Shown here: positions 1 to 7,718 of the stretch, one piece after another
Position numbering within the stretch: position 1 is the first letter of the stretch
Layout: each line of letters opens with the position of its first letter
NCBI GenBank assembly: GCA_012523535.1
Contig: JAAYII010000203.1
Coordinates: forward strand, 1-8,742
DNA length: 8,742 bases
DNA from: Peptococcaceae bacterium
GTDB taxonomy: Bacteria; Bacillota; Desulfitobacteriia; Desulfitobacteriales; Syntrophobotulaceae
Direction of reading: 5' to 3'
Translations under genes and position numbers: made by a program
Notes under the pieces: generated by a model
Database searches by the model: none
What the model was told of the DNA's origin: nothing
What the model saw: only the letters and a program-made list of their open reading frames with translations

Positions 1-13
1 ATAGTAATAACAG

Positions 14-22
14 TGATAAAAT
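14..22 (+). promoter_or_regulatory. Possible extended -10 promoter for folE
   Basis: TG-A-TAAAAT (TG at 14-15, TAAAAT at 17-22) matches an extended -10 element, five of six bases of TATAAT. It would start transcription near 29 and leave a leader of about 45 nt before the folE start at 75. Any -35 box lies outside the window. An imperfect inverted repeat overlaps it (TAGTAA 2-7 with TTACTA 34-39). AT-rich sequence gives such matches often, so this is weak. Confidence 0.3.
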
Positions 23-63
23 ACTTGATAATGTTACTAATTAAATGTTAACGGCAAAGTTTT

Positions 64-68
64 GGGGG
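64..68 (+). promoter_or_regulatory. RBS that fixes the folE start
   Basis: GGGGG lies 6 nt before the ATG at 75. The in-frame ATG at 45 is preceded only by AT-rich sequence without a Shine-Dalgarno match, so translation most likely begins at 75 and not at 45. Confidence 0.65.
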
Positions 69-74
69 TTAAGT

Positions 75-644
75 ATGGCAATTGATTTGGAAAAGATTGA
101 AAAGGCAGTAAGAGACATATTAGAAGCAATTGGGGAAGACCCTAATAGAGAAGGATTAAGGGATACTCCGCGCCGGGTAGCTAAGTTTTATGAGGAAGCT
201 TTCGCGGGAATTGGCACTGATCCCAGTGAAAACTTGAATGTATTATTTTCGGAAAATCATCAAGAAATGGTTATAGTGAAAGATATTCCTTTATATTCAA
301 TGTGTGAGCATCATCTTTTACCATTCTATGGACAGGTTCATATAGCCTATATCCCGCACAACGGCAGAGTCGCCGGTCTTTCCAAATTGGCACGGGTAGC
401 GGAAGATTTTGCCAAGCGACCGCAACTCCAGGAAAGATTGACGAGTCAAATAGCTGATACTATCAAGAAAAAACTTAATGCTCAAGGCGTATTGGTAGTG
501 ATTGAGGCCGAACATATGTGTATGACTATTAGGGGAATAAAAAAACCAGGTTCCAAAACTGTAACTTCGGCAGTAAGAGGTTTATTTCAAACCAATGCGG
601 CCACCCGGGCGGAAGGATTTGCCCTGTTAATGGGGAAAAACTAA
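75..644 (+). CDS. folE: GTP cyclohydrolase I (FolE)
   Basis: Converts GTP to 7,8-dihydroneopterin triphosphate, the first step of tetrahydrofolate (and other pterin) synthesis, as a cytosolic zinc homodecamer. Starting at ATG 75 gives 189 aa, the usual length for bacterial type IA enzymes. The zinc set is visible: Cys77 and His80 in [11 protein letters not shown], and Cys149 in [10 protein letters not shown], matching E. coli Cys110, His113 and Cys181. The motifs TPRRVAK (near residue 31), [11 protein letters not shown] and the C-terminal KTVTSAVRG are also typical. The start is chosen because GGGGG precedes ATG 75 while the upstream in-frame ATG at 45 has no ribosome binding site. It is followed after 31 nt by the DUF4264-like gene and then surE, probably one transcript. 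No tetrahydrofolate riboswitch can be seen in the 74 nt available upstream. Confidence 0.97.
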   Translation: MAIDLEKIEKAVRDILEAIGEDPNREGLRDTPRRVAKFYEEAFAGIGTDPSENLNVLFSENHQEMVIVKDIPLYSMCEHHLLPFYGQVHIAYIPHNGRVAGLSKLARVAEDFAKRPQLQERLTSQIADTIKKKLNAQGVLVVIEAEHMCMTIRGIKKPGSKTVTSAVRGLFQTNAATRAEGFALLMGKN

Positions 645-665
645 GAAAGACGGGAAAATCAACTT

Positions 666-670
666 GAGGA
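666..670 (+). promoter_or_regulatory. RBS that fixes the DUF4264-like start
   Basis: GAGGA lies 5 nt before ATG 676. This argues against the in-frame TTG at 664, which overlaps the site, and against ATG 685, which is 14 nt away. Confidence 0.6.
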
Positions 671-675
671 AAGAA

Positions 676-903
676 ATGATTACAATGGGAAAACAAACAG
701 AAAAGCAAAGTATGCTTGCAGATGACAAAGGGCAAGGCAAGAAAGAAAATTTAAAATTAATTGCCAGCCAACGTTTTAATGATGATCCGCAACTGTATAA
801 AATTGTTGATTTTCTGAATAGAACTTTAAAATCACAAAATTTACTGTTTGGTTTGACTAAGAGCGAAGACGGTATGAGCATTACAATTTACGAGGTAGAT
901 TAG
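676..903 (+). CDS. DUF4264/YpmA-like small protein
   Basis: A 75-residue soluble protein. Its C-terminal half (LYKIVDFLNRTLK, then LLFGL, and a final ITIYEVD) resembles from memory the Bacillus YpmA family (DUF4264), a small conserved protein of unknown function with a helix followed by a short beta-type tail. The first 30 or so residues are Lys/Gln/Asp-rich and look disordered, making this copy longer than the roughly 55-residue Bacillus protein. There is no signal peptide, membrane segment or cysteine pair. ATG 676 is preferred because GAGGA lies 5 nt upstream. Its stop (901-903) is two bases before the surE ATG, so the two are very likely co-translated. The gene is real by its ribosome binding site, tight packing and family resemblance. 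The family call is from recall and the function is unknown. Confidence 0.72.
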   Translation: MITMGKQTEKQSMLADDKGQGKKENLKLIASQRFNDDPQLYKIVDFLNRTLKSQNLLFGLTKSEDGMSITIYEVD

Positions 904-905
904 TT

Positions 906-1679
906 ATGAGAATCCTACTTACCAACGACGATGGTTTTTTTGCGCCGGGTATTCAAACTCTTTATAATACTTTATCTACAGAAGATGAACATGAAATATA
1001 TGTAGTTGCTCCGGAAGGTCAACGCTCGGCCTGTGGACGTTCTATTACCATTTTCCATCCTTTATTTGTAACCCCGCATAAATTAAATAGAAATAAAGAT
1101 TTTGGCCTGGTCGTTAACGGGACTCCGACCGATTGTGTCAAACTGGCAGTAGAGGGCAATATTCTTTCTCATAAGCCGGATTTGATTATTTCCGGAATTA
1201 ATGACGGACCAAATTTAGGCACGGACATATTCTATTCAGGTACAGTTGCCGCTGCCATGGAAGGTATACTTTTGGGCATCCCATCTCTAGCCGTTTCCTT
1301 AGCCAGCTATGAATACGGTAATTTTTTGCCTGCGGCCAAGTTTATCCGGCAATTAATTAAAGAAAAGTGGGAGTTTGTTAGCTCTTTCCATAGCCTTTTA
1401 AATATAAATATTCCTGCTGTAGACCAAAGTCAATGGACAGGAGTACAAATAACAAAATTGGGCAAATCGGTTTATCATAATACCTTTGAAAGCAGAAAAG
1501 CACCAAATGGCCGTGAGTATTATTGGATTAGCGGTGATTTTACTCATGATAATGAACAGGGAACGGATTTAAAAGCTATTGAAGATTTAGCAGTGTCAAT
1601 AACTCCCTTGCACGGAGATTTAACCGATTACGACAGATTGAAAGCTCTTAAGGAAGAAGTTTTCACTTTTGGTTTTTAA
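906..1679 (+). CDS. surE: 5'/3'-nucleotidase SurE
   Basis: Metal-dependent phosphatase that dephosphorylates nucleoside 5'- and 3'-monophosphates, and in some species short polyphosphate; cytosolic, usually a dimer or tetramer. The 257-residue length is normal. The active site is complete: Asp8 and Asp9 in MRILLTNDDG, Ser41 in the APEGQRSACG loop, and Asn99 in SGINDGPNLG, followed by YSGTVAAAMEG. These match Asp8, Asp9, Ser39 and Asn95 of the Thermotoga enzyme. The ATG lies 2 bp after the preceding stop, with GAGG (892-895) inside the upstream gene acting as the ribosome binding site, so translational coupling is likely. Its TAA (1677-1679) abuts the stop codon of the convergent flippase gene with no base between and no obvious terminator. 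Confidence 0.96.
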   Translation: MRILLTNDDGFFAPGIQTLYNTLSTEDEHEIYVVAPEGQRSACGRSITIFHPLFVTPHKLNRNKDFGLVVNGTPTDCVKLAVEGNILSHKPDLIISGINDGPNLGTDIFYSGTVAAAMEGILLGIPSLAVSLASYEYGNFLPAAKFIRQLIKEKWEFVSSFHSLLNINIPAVDQSQWTGVQITKLGKSVYHNTFESRKAPNGREYYWISGDFTHDNEQGTDLKAIEDLAVSITPLHGDLTDYDRLKALKEEVFTFGF

Positions 1680-3218
1680 TTATTTTAATCTATTTAAATA
1701 GGGAATTTTTTGGAGATCCTCTGGTTTTATGCCTCCGTTTAATACCAGAATAAACAAATATACTAAGAACCCCAAAGCAATGGCTAACAATTGAACCACT
1801 ACCATATTTGGAGCGAGCGAGCATATTAAATGAATAACTAAAAGCATGCCCAAACCCGCAAGCAGGGGTTGGATAACAAAAGCTTTGACATTGAACTTAA
1901 AATTTATTTCCTTTTTGATAGCGACCAAGTTTAGTACGGCAAAGCAAACATAACCGATAACATAAGACCAAGCAGAACCTTTTAAACCCCATACCGGGAT
2001 CCCGGTTAAATAAAATAAAAGCGGTAAACGGATGAAGGCACTTATTAAGGCATTAACTAAGGGAACGGATGTTTTGCCCATACCCTGAAGTATACCGGTG
2101 GTAGTCTGGATTAGATAGGAAAAAATACCGCCAATGCAGAGTATTTTCAATACGACGACTACATCATCACTGTTAAATAAATGTGTCAGAGGCAGCGCAA
2201 AATAGTTAATAAGCAAAACACTTGGAATCCCTAACAGCATGGTAAAGCGCACAGCATCGGAACAACGGCTGCGGGCCAAAGCTAAATCCTTTCTAACCAT
2301 CGCTTCGGAAATAGCCGGGACTAGAGAAGTTGCCAGAGCGAAAGTAAAAACACTGGGGAAGGAAATAAGGGTGAAGGCGGTACCGCTCAGTTGCCCAAAG
2401 AGGGAAGTGGCACTGGCCGATGTATAGCCCGCCACTTGCAATTGGCGAGGAATAATTAAAGCCTCTAGGGAGGATAAGCCTGTAGAAACCAAACGACTAC
2501 CGGTAATCGGTAAAGATAAGGTTAAAAGTCTACTGAGAATAGAGAAGGTAGATTTCTGATATCTAACATTTTTTGACTCCCTCTTTCTCTTATGACTCAA
2601 ATACTGCAGACTAATGGCCATAAGTCCCGTAATTTCACCGCACAGCATTCCCGCGGCAAGTCCGGCTGCAGCCCAGTCTACACCATAAGTCAAAAATTTG
2701 AGAGAAAGGGTAAAACCTATCGTTACTCTTGTGACTTGTTCAATTATCTGGCTTAAAGCCGATGGGATCATATTTTGGAATCCTTGAAAATAACCTCTAA
2801 AAGCCGAAGAAATGGAAACTACGAAAATTGCCGGTATACATATTTGAAAAACCCTGTAAACTCGCGGATCGGGGAAAAATTTGGCCACTATTTGTGATGT
2901 ATTACTGAATAATACTATTGATAATATCAATCCGGAAAAAAACAAGGTAGTAAAAGCTGTCCGGAATATTCTTTGTGCCTCTTTATAACGGTTAAGGGAT
3001 ATGTTTTCCGCTACCATTTTGGAAATAGCTAAAGGTATTCCGGCCGTGGACAAAACTAAAGCCGTCATATATACAGGGAAAACCATATGAAATAAGCCGT
3101 AGGCCTCGCTGCCAATAAAATTCATAATAAGATATTGGTAAATAAAACCGAGAATCCGGTTGATTAGATTTGCCGAAAAAAGGATAATTGCACCATAAAC
3201 GAGCCTGTTGTTTGCCAT
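1680..3218 (-). CDS. SpoVB/MurJ-type lipid-linked precursor flippase (MOP superfamily)
   Basis: Polytopic membrane protein of the MOP/MATE-like polysaccharide flippase group, about 512 aa from the ATG at 3218, the length of B. subtilis SpoVB (about 518). The N-terminus has the family signature NLINRILGFIYQ, then IGSEAYGLF and GIPLAISKMVAE. The rest is a succession of hydrophobic segments, roughly 14, separated by short loops (for example near QGFQNMIPSALSQIIEQ and GILQGMGKTSVPLVNA). Relatives move lipid II or other undecaprenyl-linked intermediates across the membrane; SpoVB itself is needed for spore cortex peptidoglycan. Which paralogue this is (SpoVB, YtgP, YkvU-like) cannot be settled here, so no symbol is given. 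ATG 3218 is chosen over GTG 3233 because GGAGGT lies between them, 4 nt (from GGAGG) before the ATG. It converges on surE with zero spacing and is divergent from the EF-G2 gene. I see no convincing sporulation-type promoter upstream. Confidence 0.9.
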   Translation of the reverse strand: MANNRLVYGAIILFSANLINRILGFIYQYLIMNFIGSEAYGLFHMVFPVYMTALVLSTAGIPLAISKMVAENISLNRYKEAQRIFRTAFTTLFFSGLILSIVLFSNTSQIVAKFFPDPRVYRVFQICIPAIFVVSISSAFRGYFQGFQNMIPSALSQIIEQVTRVTIGFTLSLKFLTYGVDWAAAGLAAGMLCGEITGLMAISLQYLSHKRKRESKNVRYQKSTFSILSRLLTLSLPITGSRLVSTGLSSLEALIIPRQLQVAGYTSASATSLFGQLSGTAFTLISFPSVFTFALATSLVPAISEAMVRKDLALARSRCSDAVRFTMLLGIPSVLLINYFALPLTHLFNSDDVVVVLKILCIGGIFSYLIQTTTGILQGMGKTSVPLVNALISAFIRLPLLFYLTGIPVWGLKGSAWSYVIGYVCFAVLNLVAIKKEINFKFNVKAFVIQPLLAGLGMLLVIHLICSLAPNMVVVQLLAIALGFLVYLFILVLNGGIKPEDLQKIPYLNRLK

Positions 3219-3221
3219 TCT

Positions 3222-3227
3222 ACCTCC
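3222..3227 (-). promoter_or_regulatory. RBS that fixes the flippase start
   Basis: GGAGGT on the minus strand sits directly before ATG 3218, with a 4-nt spacer after GGAGG. It is inside the reading frame if the GTG at 3233 were used, so the ATG is the better start. Confidence 0.7.
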
Positions 3228-3293
3228 GGACACATAAGTATTAAATAAATTCTTACTTCAAACTTATGCGCCAAGGAACAAGCTCATTACCGG

Positions 3294-3311
3294 CAAATTG
3301 ACCAAATTGGT
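3294..3311. repeat. Short direct repeat and near-palindrome in the divergent intergenic region
   Basis: CAAATTG occurs at 3294-3300 and again at 3303-3309. The second copy is inside ACCAAATTGGT (3301-3311), two inverted 5-bp arms around one base. It lies about 20 bp upstream of the TTGACA box of the EF-G2 gene and could be an operator, but this is only suggested by position. Confidence 0.25.
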
Positions 3312-3329
3312 TTATTTTTTAAAAAGGAT

Positions 3330-3359
3330 TTGACAAACCTACCAATTATTAAGTAATGT
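3330..3359 (+). promoter_or_regulatory. Probable sigma-A promoter for the EF-G2 gene
   Basis: A perfect -35 box TTGACA (3330-3335) is followed by an 18-bp spacer and a weak -10 box TAATGT (3354-3359). The leader to the TTG start at 3433 would be about 67 nt. The -35 is convincing; the -10 is not, and the surrounding AT-rich sequence offers other poorly spaced choices. Confidence 0.45.
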
Positions 3360-3420
3360 TATATAAGTAATACATAACTCATAATAATACGGTTTGAAAT
3401 TAATAAATTATGATATAAAA

Positions 3421-3426
3421 GGGGAG
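3421..3426 (+). promoter_or_regulatory. RBS that fixes the TTG start of the EF-G2 gene
   Basis: GGGGAG lies 6 nt before TTG 3433. The in-frame TTG at 3394 lacks a Shine-Dalgarno sequence, and the residues it would add do not resemble an EF-G N-terminus. Confidence 0.65.
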
Positions 3427-3432
3427 ATCTTT

Positions 3433-5412
3433 TTGAAAAGCTATGATACCCAAAATATTCGCAATATTTGTTTTGTCGGACACGGCGGCTGTGGAAAGAC
3501 TTCACTTACAGAAACTATCCTGTTCAATTCCGGTGCCGTCACTAGAATAGGAAAAGTTAATGACGGGAACACGGTATCTGACTATTTGCAGGAAGAAATC
3601 CAAAGAAAGATTTCTATAAGCACTTCTTTGATCCCAGTAGAAAATAAAGGTGTAAAAGTAAATATCCTTGATACCCCAGGCTATTCCGACTTTATCGGTG
3701 AAGTAATCAGTGCCTTACGGGTAGCTGACAGTGGGCTATTGGTTCTCTGTGGTGTAAGCGGTGTTGAAGTCCAAGCCGAGATTATTTGGGATATGATGGT
3801 AGAAAAGCAAATTCCACGAATAATCTTTATTAACAAATTGGACAGAGAAAACGCCAATCCGGAAAAAGTTATCGATCAACTTAAATCGCTTTATCCCGAT
3901 GCCAGATTTGTACAAATGCAGATTCCAGTCGGTAGAGAAGCTTCTTTTGAACGAGTTGTCGATATTCTTCAGGACAATATACCGGAAGAATATAAAGATG
4001 ATGTAGTTATGTTAAGAGAAGCATTAACCGAGGCCGCAGCTGAAGCCGACGATGATATTTTAATGAAATACCTAGAAGGAGAAGAATTGAGCCTGGAAGA
4101 GCTTAAAGTGATTACTAAGAAAGCTCTTGGACAAAACATGATAATCCCAATTTTGTTCGGTTCGGCCGAAAAAAATATCGGATCGAAAGAACTTCTCCAG
4201 TTTATTTCCGATTATGCCCCGGCACCGGTTCCAAAAGAAGAAAAATGCGCTTTAGTTTTTAAAACTTTAGCTGACCCCTTCTTGGGTAAATTAACATTTT
4301 TCAGGGTATATGGCGGAACATTTAGCGGAGATTCTGTTGTTTATAACTCCAATAGAGAAGTGGAAGAAAAAATTGGCCAATTGTTTTATTTAAAAGGAAA
4401 AAATCAAATTAACACAGATAGTGTTTCCGCAGGCGATATAGCGGTAGTGGCAAAATTACAGGAAACAAAAACCGGTGATACCCTCTGTGCCAAGGATAAA
4501 AAAGTTGTCTTGGAAGGAATAAGTTTCCCTGAACCTTCTTTACCTGTGGCTGTTAAACCCAAGAGTAAAGGTGATGAGGATAAACTGAGCTCCGCTTTAA
4601 CCCGTTTGGTTGATGAAGACCCGACAATCAGCGTAACTAAGAATACGGAAACTAAACAAACTATCCTCAGCGGCGTTGGGGAAATGCAACTTGATATAGT
4701 GGCAGAGAAACTGTCAAGAAAATTTGGGGTTGCTGTGGAAACAGCCGTTCCAAAAGTACCTTACAGAGAAACAATTAAAAAATCAGTTCAAGCTGAAGGC
4801 AAACATAAAAAACAAACTGGCGGCCATGGACAATATGGTCATGTTTGGATCAGGATGGAGCCCAATCCAGATAGTGAATTTGAGTTTACGGAAGAAATTT
4901 TTGGTGGTGCGGTGCCGCGCAACTTCTTCCCAGCCGTAGAAAAGGGTTTGAGAGAAGCTGTAGCCGAAGGTTTTTTGGCCGGATGTCCGATGACAAATGT
5001 AAAATTTACTCTATATGACGGTTCTTATCATAGTGTTGACTCTTCTGAAATGGCTTTTAAGCTGGCAGCCATACTAGCTTTCAAAAAGGGCGCCGAGCAG
5101 GCTAATCCTACATTATTGGAGCCCATGGTTGAAGCTGAAATCAGAGTTCCGGAAGCTTTTATGGGTGATGTTATCGGGGACCTTAATACCAAGCGAGGTA
5201 GGGTGCTCGGTATGGAACCGGATGGAAAATTCCAGGTAATTAAAGCACAGGTACCCCAAGCGGAAATGATGAGATACGCTATTGACTTAAAATCCATGAC
5301 TCAAGGAAGAGGGTCCTTTACTACCAAGTTTATTGGCTATGAAGAAGTACCTGCCAGATTGCAAGAAACATTGGTAGCTCAATTAAAGGCCCAACAGGAA
5401 CAAGAAAAATAA
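3433..5412 (+). CDS. fusA: Elongation factor G-like translational GTPase (EF-G2 type)
   Basis: Ribosome-associated GTPase of the EF-G family, 659 aa from TTG 3433, somewhat shorter than canonical EF-G (about 690). The G domain has the P-loop GHGGCGKT (residues 16-23), DTPG (80-83), NKLD (134-137) and GSAEKN as G5. Domain IV keeps GGHGQYGHV (463-471) and the tip region DGSYHSVDSSE (529-539), so an EF-G domain order is intact. The P-loop GHGGCGKT instead of the canonical AHIDAGKT, together with DGNTVSDY in place of the usual G1-to-switch sequence, points to the second EF-G class found beside the main fusA in many Bacillota and Thermus. T. thermophilus EF-G-2 has ribosome-dependent GTPase activity, but the cellular role of this class is not settled. 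It is monocistronic here, away from rpsL, rpsG and tuf, which also argues that it is not the main EF-G. A strong terminator follows. Confidence 0.9.
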   Translation: MKSYDTQNIRNICFVGHGGCGKTSLTETILFNSGAVTRIGKVNDGNTVSDYLQEEIQRKISISTSLIPVENKGVKVNILDTPGYSDFIGEVISALRVADSGLLVLCGVSGVEVQAEIIWDMMVEKQIPRIIFINKLDRENANPEKVIDQLKSLYPDARFVQMQIPVGREASFERVVDILQDNIPEEYKDDVVMLREALTEAAAEADDDILMKYLEGEELSLEELKVITKKALGQNMIIPILFGSAEKNIGSKELLQFISDYAPAPVPKEEKCALVFKTLADPFLGKLTFFRVYGGTFSGDSVVYNSNREVEEKIGQLFYLKGKNQINTDSVSAGDIAVVAKLQETKTGDTLCAKDKKVVLEGISFPEPSLPVAVKPKSKGDEDKLSSALTRLVDEDPTISVTKNTETKQTILSGVGEMQLDIVAEKLSRKFGVAVETAVPKVPYRETIKKSVQAEGKHKKQTGGHGQYGHVWIRMEPNPDSEFEFTEEIFGGAVPRNFFPAVEKGLREAVAEGFLAGCPMTNVKFTLYDGSYHSVDSSEMAFKLAAILAFKKGAEQANPTLLEPMVEAEIRVPEAFMGDVIGDLNTKRGRVLGMEPDGKFQVIKAQVPQAEMMRYAIDLKSMTQGRGSFTTKFIGYEEVPARLQETLVAQLKAQQEQEK

Positions 5413-5434
5413 CAATAATAGATTTATTCAATAT

Positions 5435-5452
5435 ACTGCATTTTATTGCAGT
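5435..5452 (+). other. Small hairpin between the EF-G2 stop and its terminator
   Basis: ACTGCA (5435-5440), a 6-nt loop TTTTAT, then TGCAGT (5447-5452). A perfect 6-bp stem five bases before the main terminator stem. It may protect the mRNA 3' end or be incidental. Confidence 0.4.
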
Positions 5453-5457
5453 GCTAG

Positions 5458-5494
5458 AAAGGAATTTATGCTAACTTTGCATAAATTCCTTTTT
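5458..5494 (+). terminator. Intrinsic terminator of the EF-G2 gene
   Basis: A perfect 14-bp stem (AAAGGAATTTATGC 5458-5471 with GCATAAATTCCTTT 5479-5492) around a 7-nt loop, TAACTTT. The stem ends in a T run (5490-5494). The U-tract is short because several Ts belong to the stem. It separates the EF-G2 gene from the aminotransferase operon. Confidence 0.85.
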
Positions 5495-5511
5495 AATGTA
5501 TTTTTGTATTG

Positions 5512-5540
5512 TTTTAAACTGCAAGCTATTAAACTATAAT
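5512..5540 (+). promoter_or_regulatory. Probable promoter of the aminotransferase operon
   Basis: A perfect -10 box TATAAT (5535-5540) lies about 95 bp before the ATG at 5633. The -35 region is weak: TTTTAA (5512-5517) at 17-bp spacing matches three of six bases. The leader holds no hairpin or riboswitch that I can recognise. Confidence 0.5.
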
Positions 5541-5632
5541 ATACAAGCAGTAAAAGAAATTACAGTTAATATTTGTAATACATCATTATTTCAGTTAAAA
5601 TGAGAAAAAAATTGAATTGAGGATGGAGAATT

Positions 5633-6802
5633 ATGAGTATTAAACTTGCAGACCGAATGAGTAGACTGGCTAATGAGACCGCTTTTGTGATGTTAGCCAA
5701 AGCCAAGGCTTTAGAAGCAACTGGAAGGGAAATCATTCATTTGGAGATCGGGGAGCCTGATTTTCCTACTCCAGACAATGTTATAGCCAAAGGAATCGAA
5801 GCCATGCAAGCCGGGATGACTAAATATACCCCTTCCGCTGGTTTATTGGAAACCAGGCAGATTATTGCCGAATATATCAGCAAAACACGAGGTTTTGAGG
5901 TTGAAGCGGAGCAAGTGGTAATGACAGCCGGTGGCAAGCCAATTATCTTTTATTCGATTCTTGCTGTTGTCAATCCGGGAGATGAAGTAATTTATCCCGA
6001 TCCGGGTTTTCCAATTTATCAATCAGTTATTAATTTTGTTGGCGGAACTCCCGTACCCATCCCGTTAAGGGAAGAAAACGAATTTCGAATGGATATAGAT
6101 GAATTAAAGTCTTTAATTACCAATAAAACAAAAATGATAATTATCAATTCTCCCCAAAACCCTACCGGCGGCATGCTATCCAAGGATGATATGGCAGAAA
6201 TCGCCAAAATACTGGCTGATAGAGACATTGTTGTTTTATCAGATGAAATTTACGAAAATATTGTTTATGAAGATAGGGCTTATTCTATTTCTTCCATTCC
6301 GGGGATGAAAGAAAAAACAATTATCCTCAACGGTTTTTCCAAAAGCTATTCCATGACCGGCTGGCGGGCAGGGTACGGAGTAATGCCCAAAAAAATAGCT
6401 GATGATATTAATAAACTGGTTGTTAACAGTACATCCTGCTTGGCGGGCTTTACTCAAATGGCTTGCATTGAAGCTATAACCGGACCGCAGGATGAACTCA
6501 AACGAAGAGTGGAACAATTTCGGCTAAGACGGGATAAAATTGTAGAGGGTTTAAATTCTATTAAAGGCTTAAAATGTGTTAAACCCCGCGGGGCTTTCTA
6601 TGTTTTTCCTAATATTAAGTATTTTGGTAAGTCAAGTGCCGAAATGGCAGATTACCTCTTAAATGAAGCGGGAGTGGCTACTCTGCCTGGCGGTTCTTTC
6701 GGCAGCTACGGAGAAGGATATATTCGAATTTCATATGCCAATTCCATGGAAAATATAGATAAAGCTATTGCTCAAATTGAATATGCTTTAAGTAAACTGT
6801 AA
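5633..6802 (+). CDS. Class I/II pyridoxal-phosphate aminotransferase (aspartate aminotransferase family)
   Basis: Fold-type I PLP enzyme of 389 aa, normal for the family, cytosolic. It transfers an amino group between an L-amino acid and a 2-oxo acid. Visible landmarks: substrate-side GEPDFPTP (40-47); PLP-binding NPTGG with Asn176; Asp204 and Tyr207 in LSDEIYE; the Schiff-base Lys237 in NGFSKSYSMTGWRAGY with phosphate-binding Arg245; and the carboxylate-binding Arg365 in GYIRISYA. This is the pattern of the Iγ-like bacterial group that includes many aspartate and aromatic aminotransferases, so the donor cannot be assigned from sequence alone. AGGATGGAG precedes the ATG. It begins a run with a D-amino acid aminotransferase 32 nt downstream, suggesting the pair shares keto acids or amino donors. 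Confidence 0.93.
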   Translation: MSIKLADRMSRLANETAFVMLAKAKALEATGREIIHLEIGEPDFPTPDNVIAKGIEAMQAGMTKYTPSAGLLETRQIIAEYISKTRGFEVEAEQVVMTAGGKPIIFYSILAVVNPGDEVIYPDPGFPIYQSVINFVGGTPVPIPLREENEFRMDIDELKSLITNKTKMIIINSPQNPTGGMLSKDDMAEIAKILADRDIVVLSDEIYENIVYEDRAYSISSIPGMKEKTIILNGFSKSYSMTGWRAGYGVMPKKIADDINKLVVNSTSCLAGFTQMACIEAITGPQDELKRRVEQFRLRRDKIVEGLNSIKGLKCVKPRGAFYVFPNIKYFGKSSAEMADYLLNEAGVATLPGGSFGSYGEGYIRISYANSMENIDKAIAQIEYALSKL

Positions 6803-6834
6803 CTGATATTTAATAGAGGGAAGGAAGATTAGAG

Positions 6835-7695
6835 ATGTTGGAATTGGCTTGGGTTGAAGGAGAAATAATCAATCTTAATCAGGCTAAAATTGCAATGCAG
6901 GATCATGGCTATTTTTTCGGTTATGGTGTATATGAAGTAATAAAACTATACGACGGCAAACCGTTTGCCATGACTGAGCACTTTGATCGGCTGGAAAGAA
7001 GCATGCAAGAAATAAGAATCAAGCCTGATTTCAATAGAAATGATCTGCGGAAAATTATATATGAACTAATTGCCAAATCAGGGTTAAAAGAAGCAATAGT
7101 TTACCTGCAGGTGACAAGAGGAGTGGGACCAAGAACTCATGGCATTTTAAAAGATGCAAAACCTGTACTAACCATGTTTATCTCGGAAAAGCAACCTCTT
7201 CCGGAAAAGATGCGCCAAGAAGGAGTTAAAACGGTTATTCTTCCTGACAGGCGCTGGGCTTATCCATTTATAAAATCTATTAATCTGCTTCCAAACTCAC
7301 TGGCCAAACAAATAGCTGAGGAACAAAATGCTTACGAGGCCATTTTAGCCAAAGAAAATGGCTATATCACGGAAGGGGCAAGCAGCAATGTTTTTGCAGT
7401 ATTTGATGGTACCATTGTTACACATCCGACGGATGGCCACATCCTAGCAGGTATCAGCCGGTCTTATGTACTTAAAATTGCGGAAAAATATAATTATCCG
7501 CTCAGGGAGGATTATTTTTCAGCGGAGCAGCTTTATAAAGCTGATGAAGTATTCTTAACCAGTACTACTTGTGAAGTTTTGTCTGTAACCAATATAGACG
7601 GAAAGCCGGTGGCCAACGGCATACCTGGCCCGGTTACATGTAAATTGTACGACCATTTTATGGAGGAAGTACGTAAGAACATTTTGAATATTTAA
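6835..7695 (+). CDS. dat: D-amino acid aminotransferase (class IV PLP transaminase)
   Basis: Fold-type IV PLP enzyme of 286 aa, close in length to Bacillus D-amino acid aminotransferase (about 282). That enzyme interconverts D-alanine plus 2-oxoglutarate with pyruvate plus D-glutamate, giving D-amino acids for peptidoglycan. Residues of the Bacillus enzyme recur: Tyr33 in GYFFGYGVYEVIK; the carboxylate trap Arg100 and His102 in TRGVGPRTHG; the PLP lysine Lys147 in IKSINLLPN; Glu180 in ITEGASSNVF; and the phosphate-binding Ser243-Thr244 in LTSTTCE. The RGxxPRxH trap favours the D-amino acid enzyme over branched-chain aminotransferase (IlvE) or aminodeoxychorismate lyase (PabC), both of the same fold and easily confused. 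The ATG has GGAAG 7 nt upstream. It is the middle gene of a three-gene run. Confidence 0.87.
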   Translation: MLELAWVEGEIINLNQAKIAMQDHGYFFGYGVYEVIKLYDGKPFAMTEHFDRLERSMQEIRIKPDFNRNDLRKIIYELIAKSGLKEAIVYLQVTRGVGPRTHGILKDAKPVLTMFISEKQPLPEKMRQEGVKTVILPDRRWAYPFIKSINLLPNSLAKQIAEEQNAYEAILAKENGYITEGASSNVFAVFDGTIVTHPTDGHILAGISRSYVLKIAEKYNYPLREDYFSAEQLYKADEVFLTSTTCEVLSVTNIDGKPVANGIPGPVTCKLYDHFMEEVRKNILNI

Positions 7696-7718
7696 CACAA
7701 AGTTTTGGAGGGATACAC

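Noticed and set aside
1..74. Tetrahydrofolate or other riboswitch upstream of folE
   Set aside because: Only 74 nt are available and they are AT-rich without a matching conserved core. The one inverted repeat (2-7 with 34-39) is weak.
2239..2427. 62-codon plus-strand frame inside the flippase gene
   Set aside because: Antisense shadow of a clearly conserved membrane protein, with no ribosome binding site.
6835..7695. Branched-chain aminotransferase (ilvE) or aminodeoxychorismate lyase (pabC)
   Set aside because: Both share the fold, and pabC would suit the folate gene far upstream, but the Bacillus-like Arg100/His102 trap and Tyr33 favour D-amino acid aminotransferase. The distinction is not absolute.
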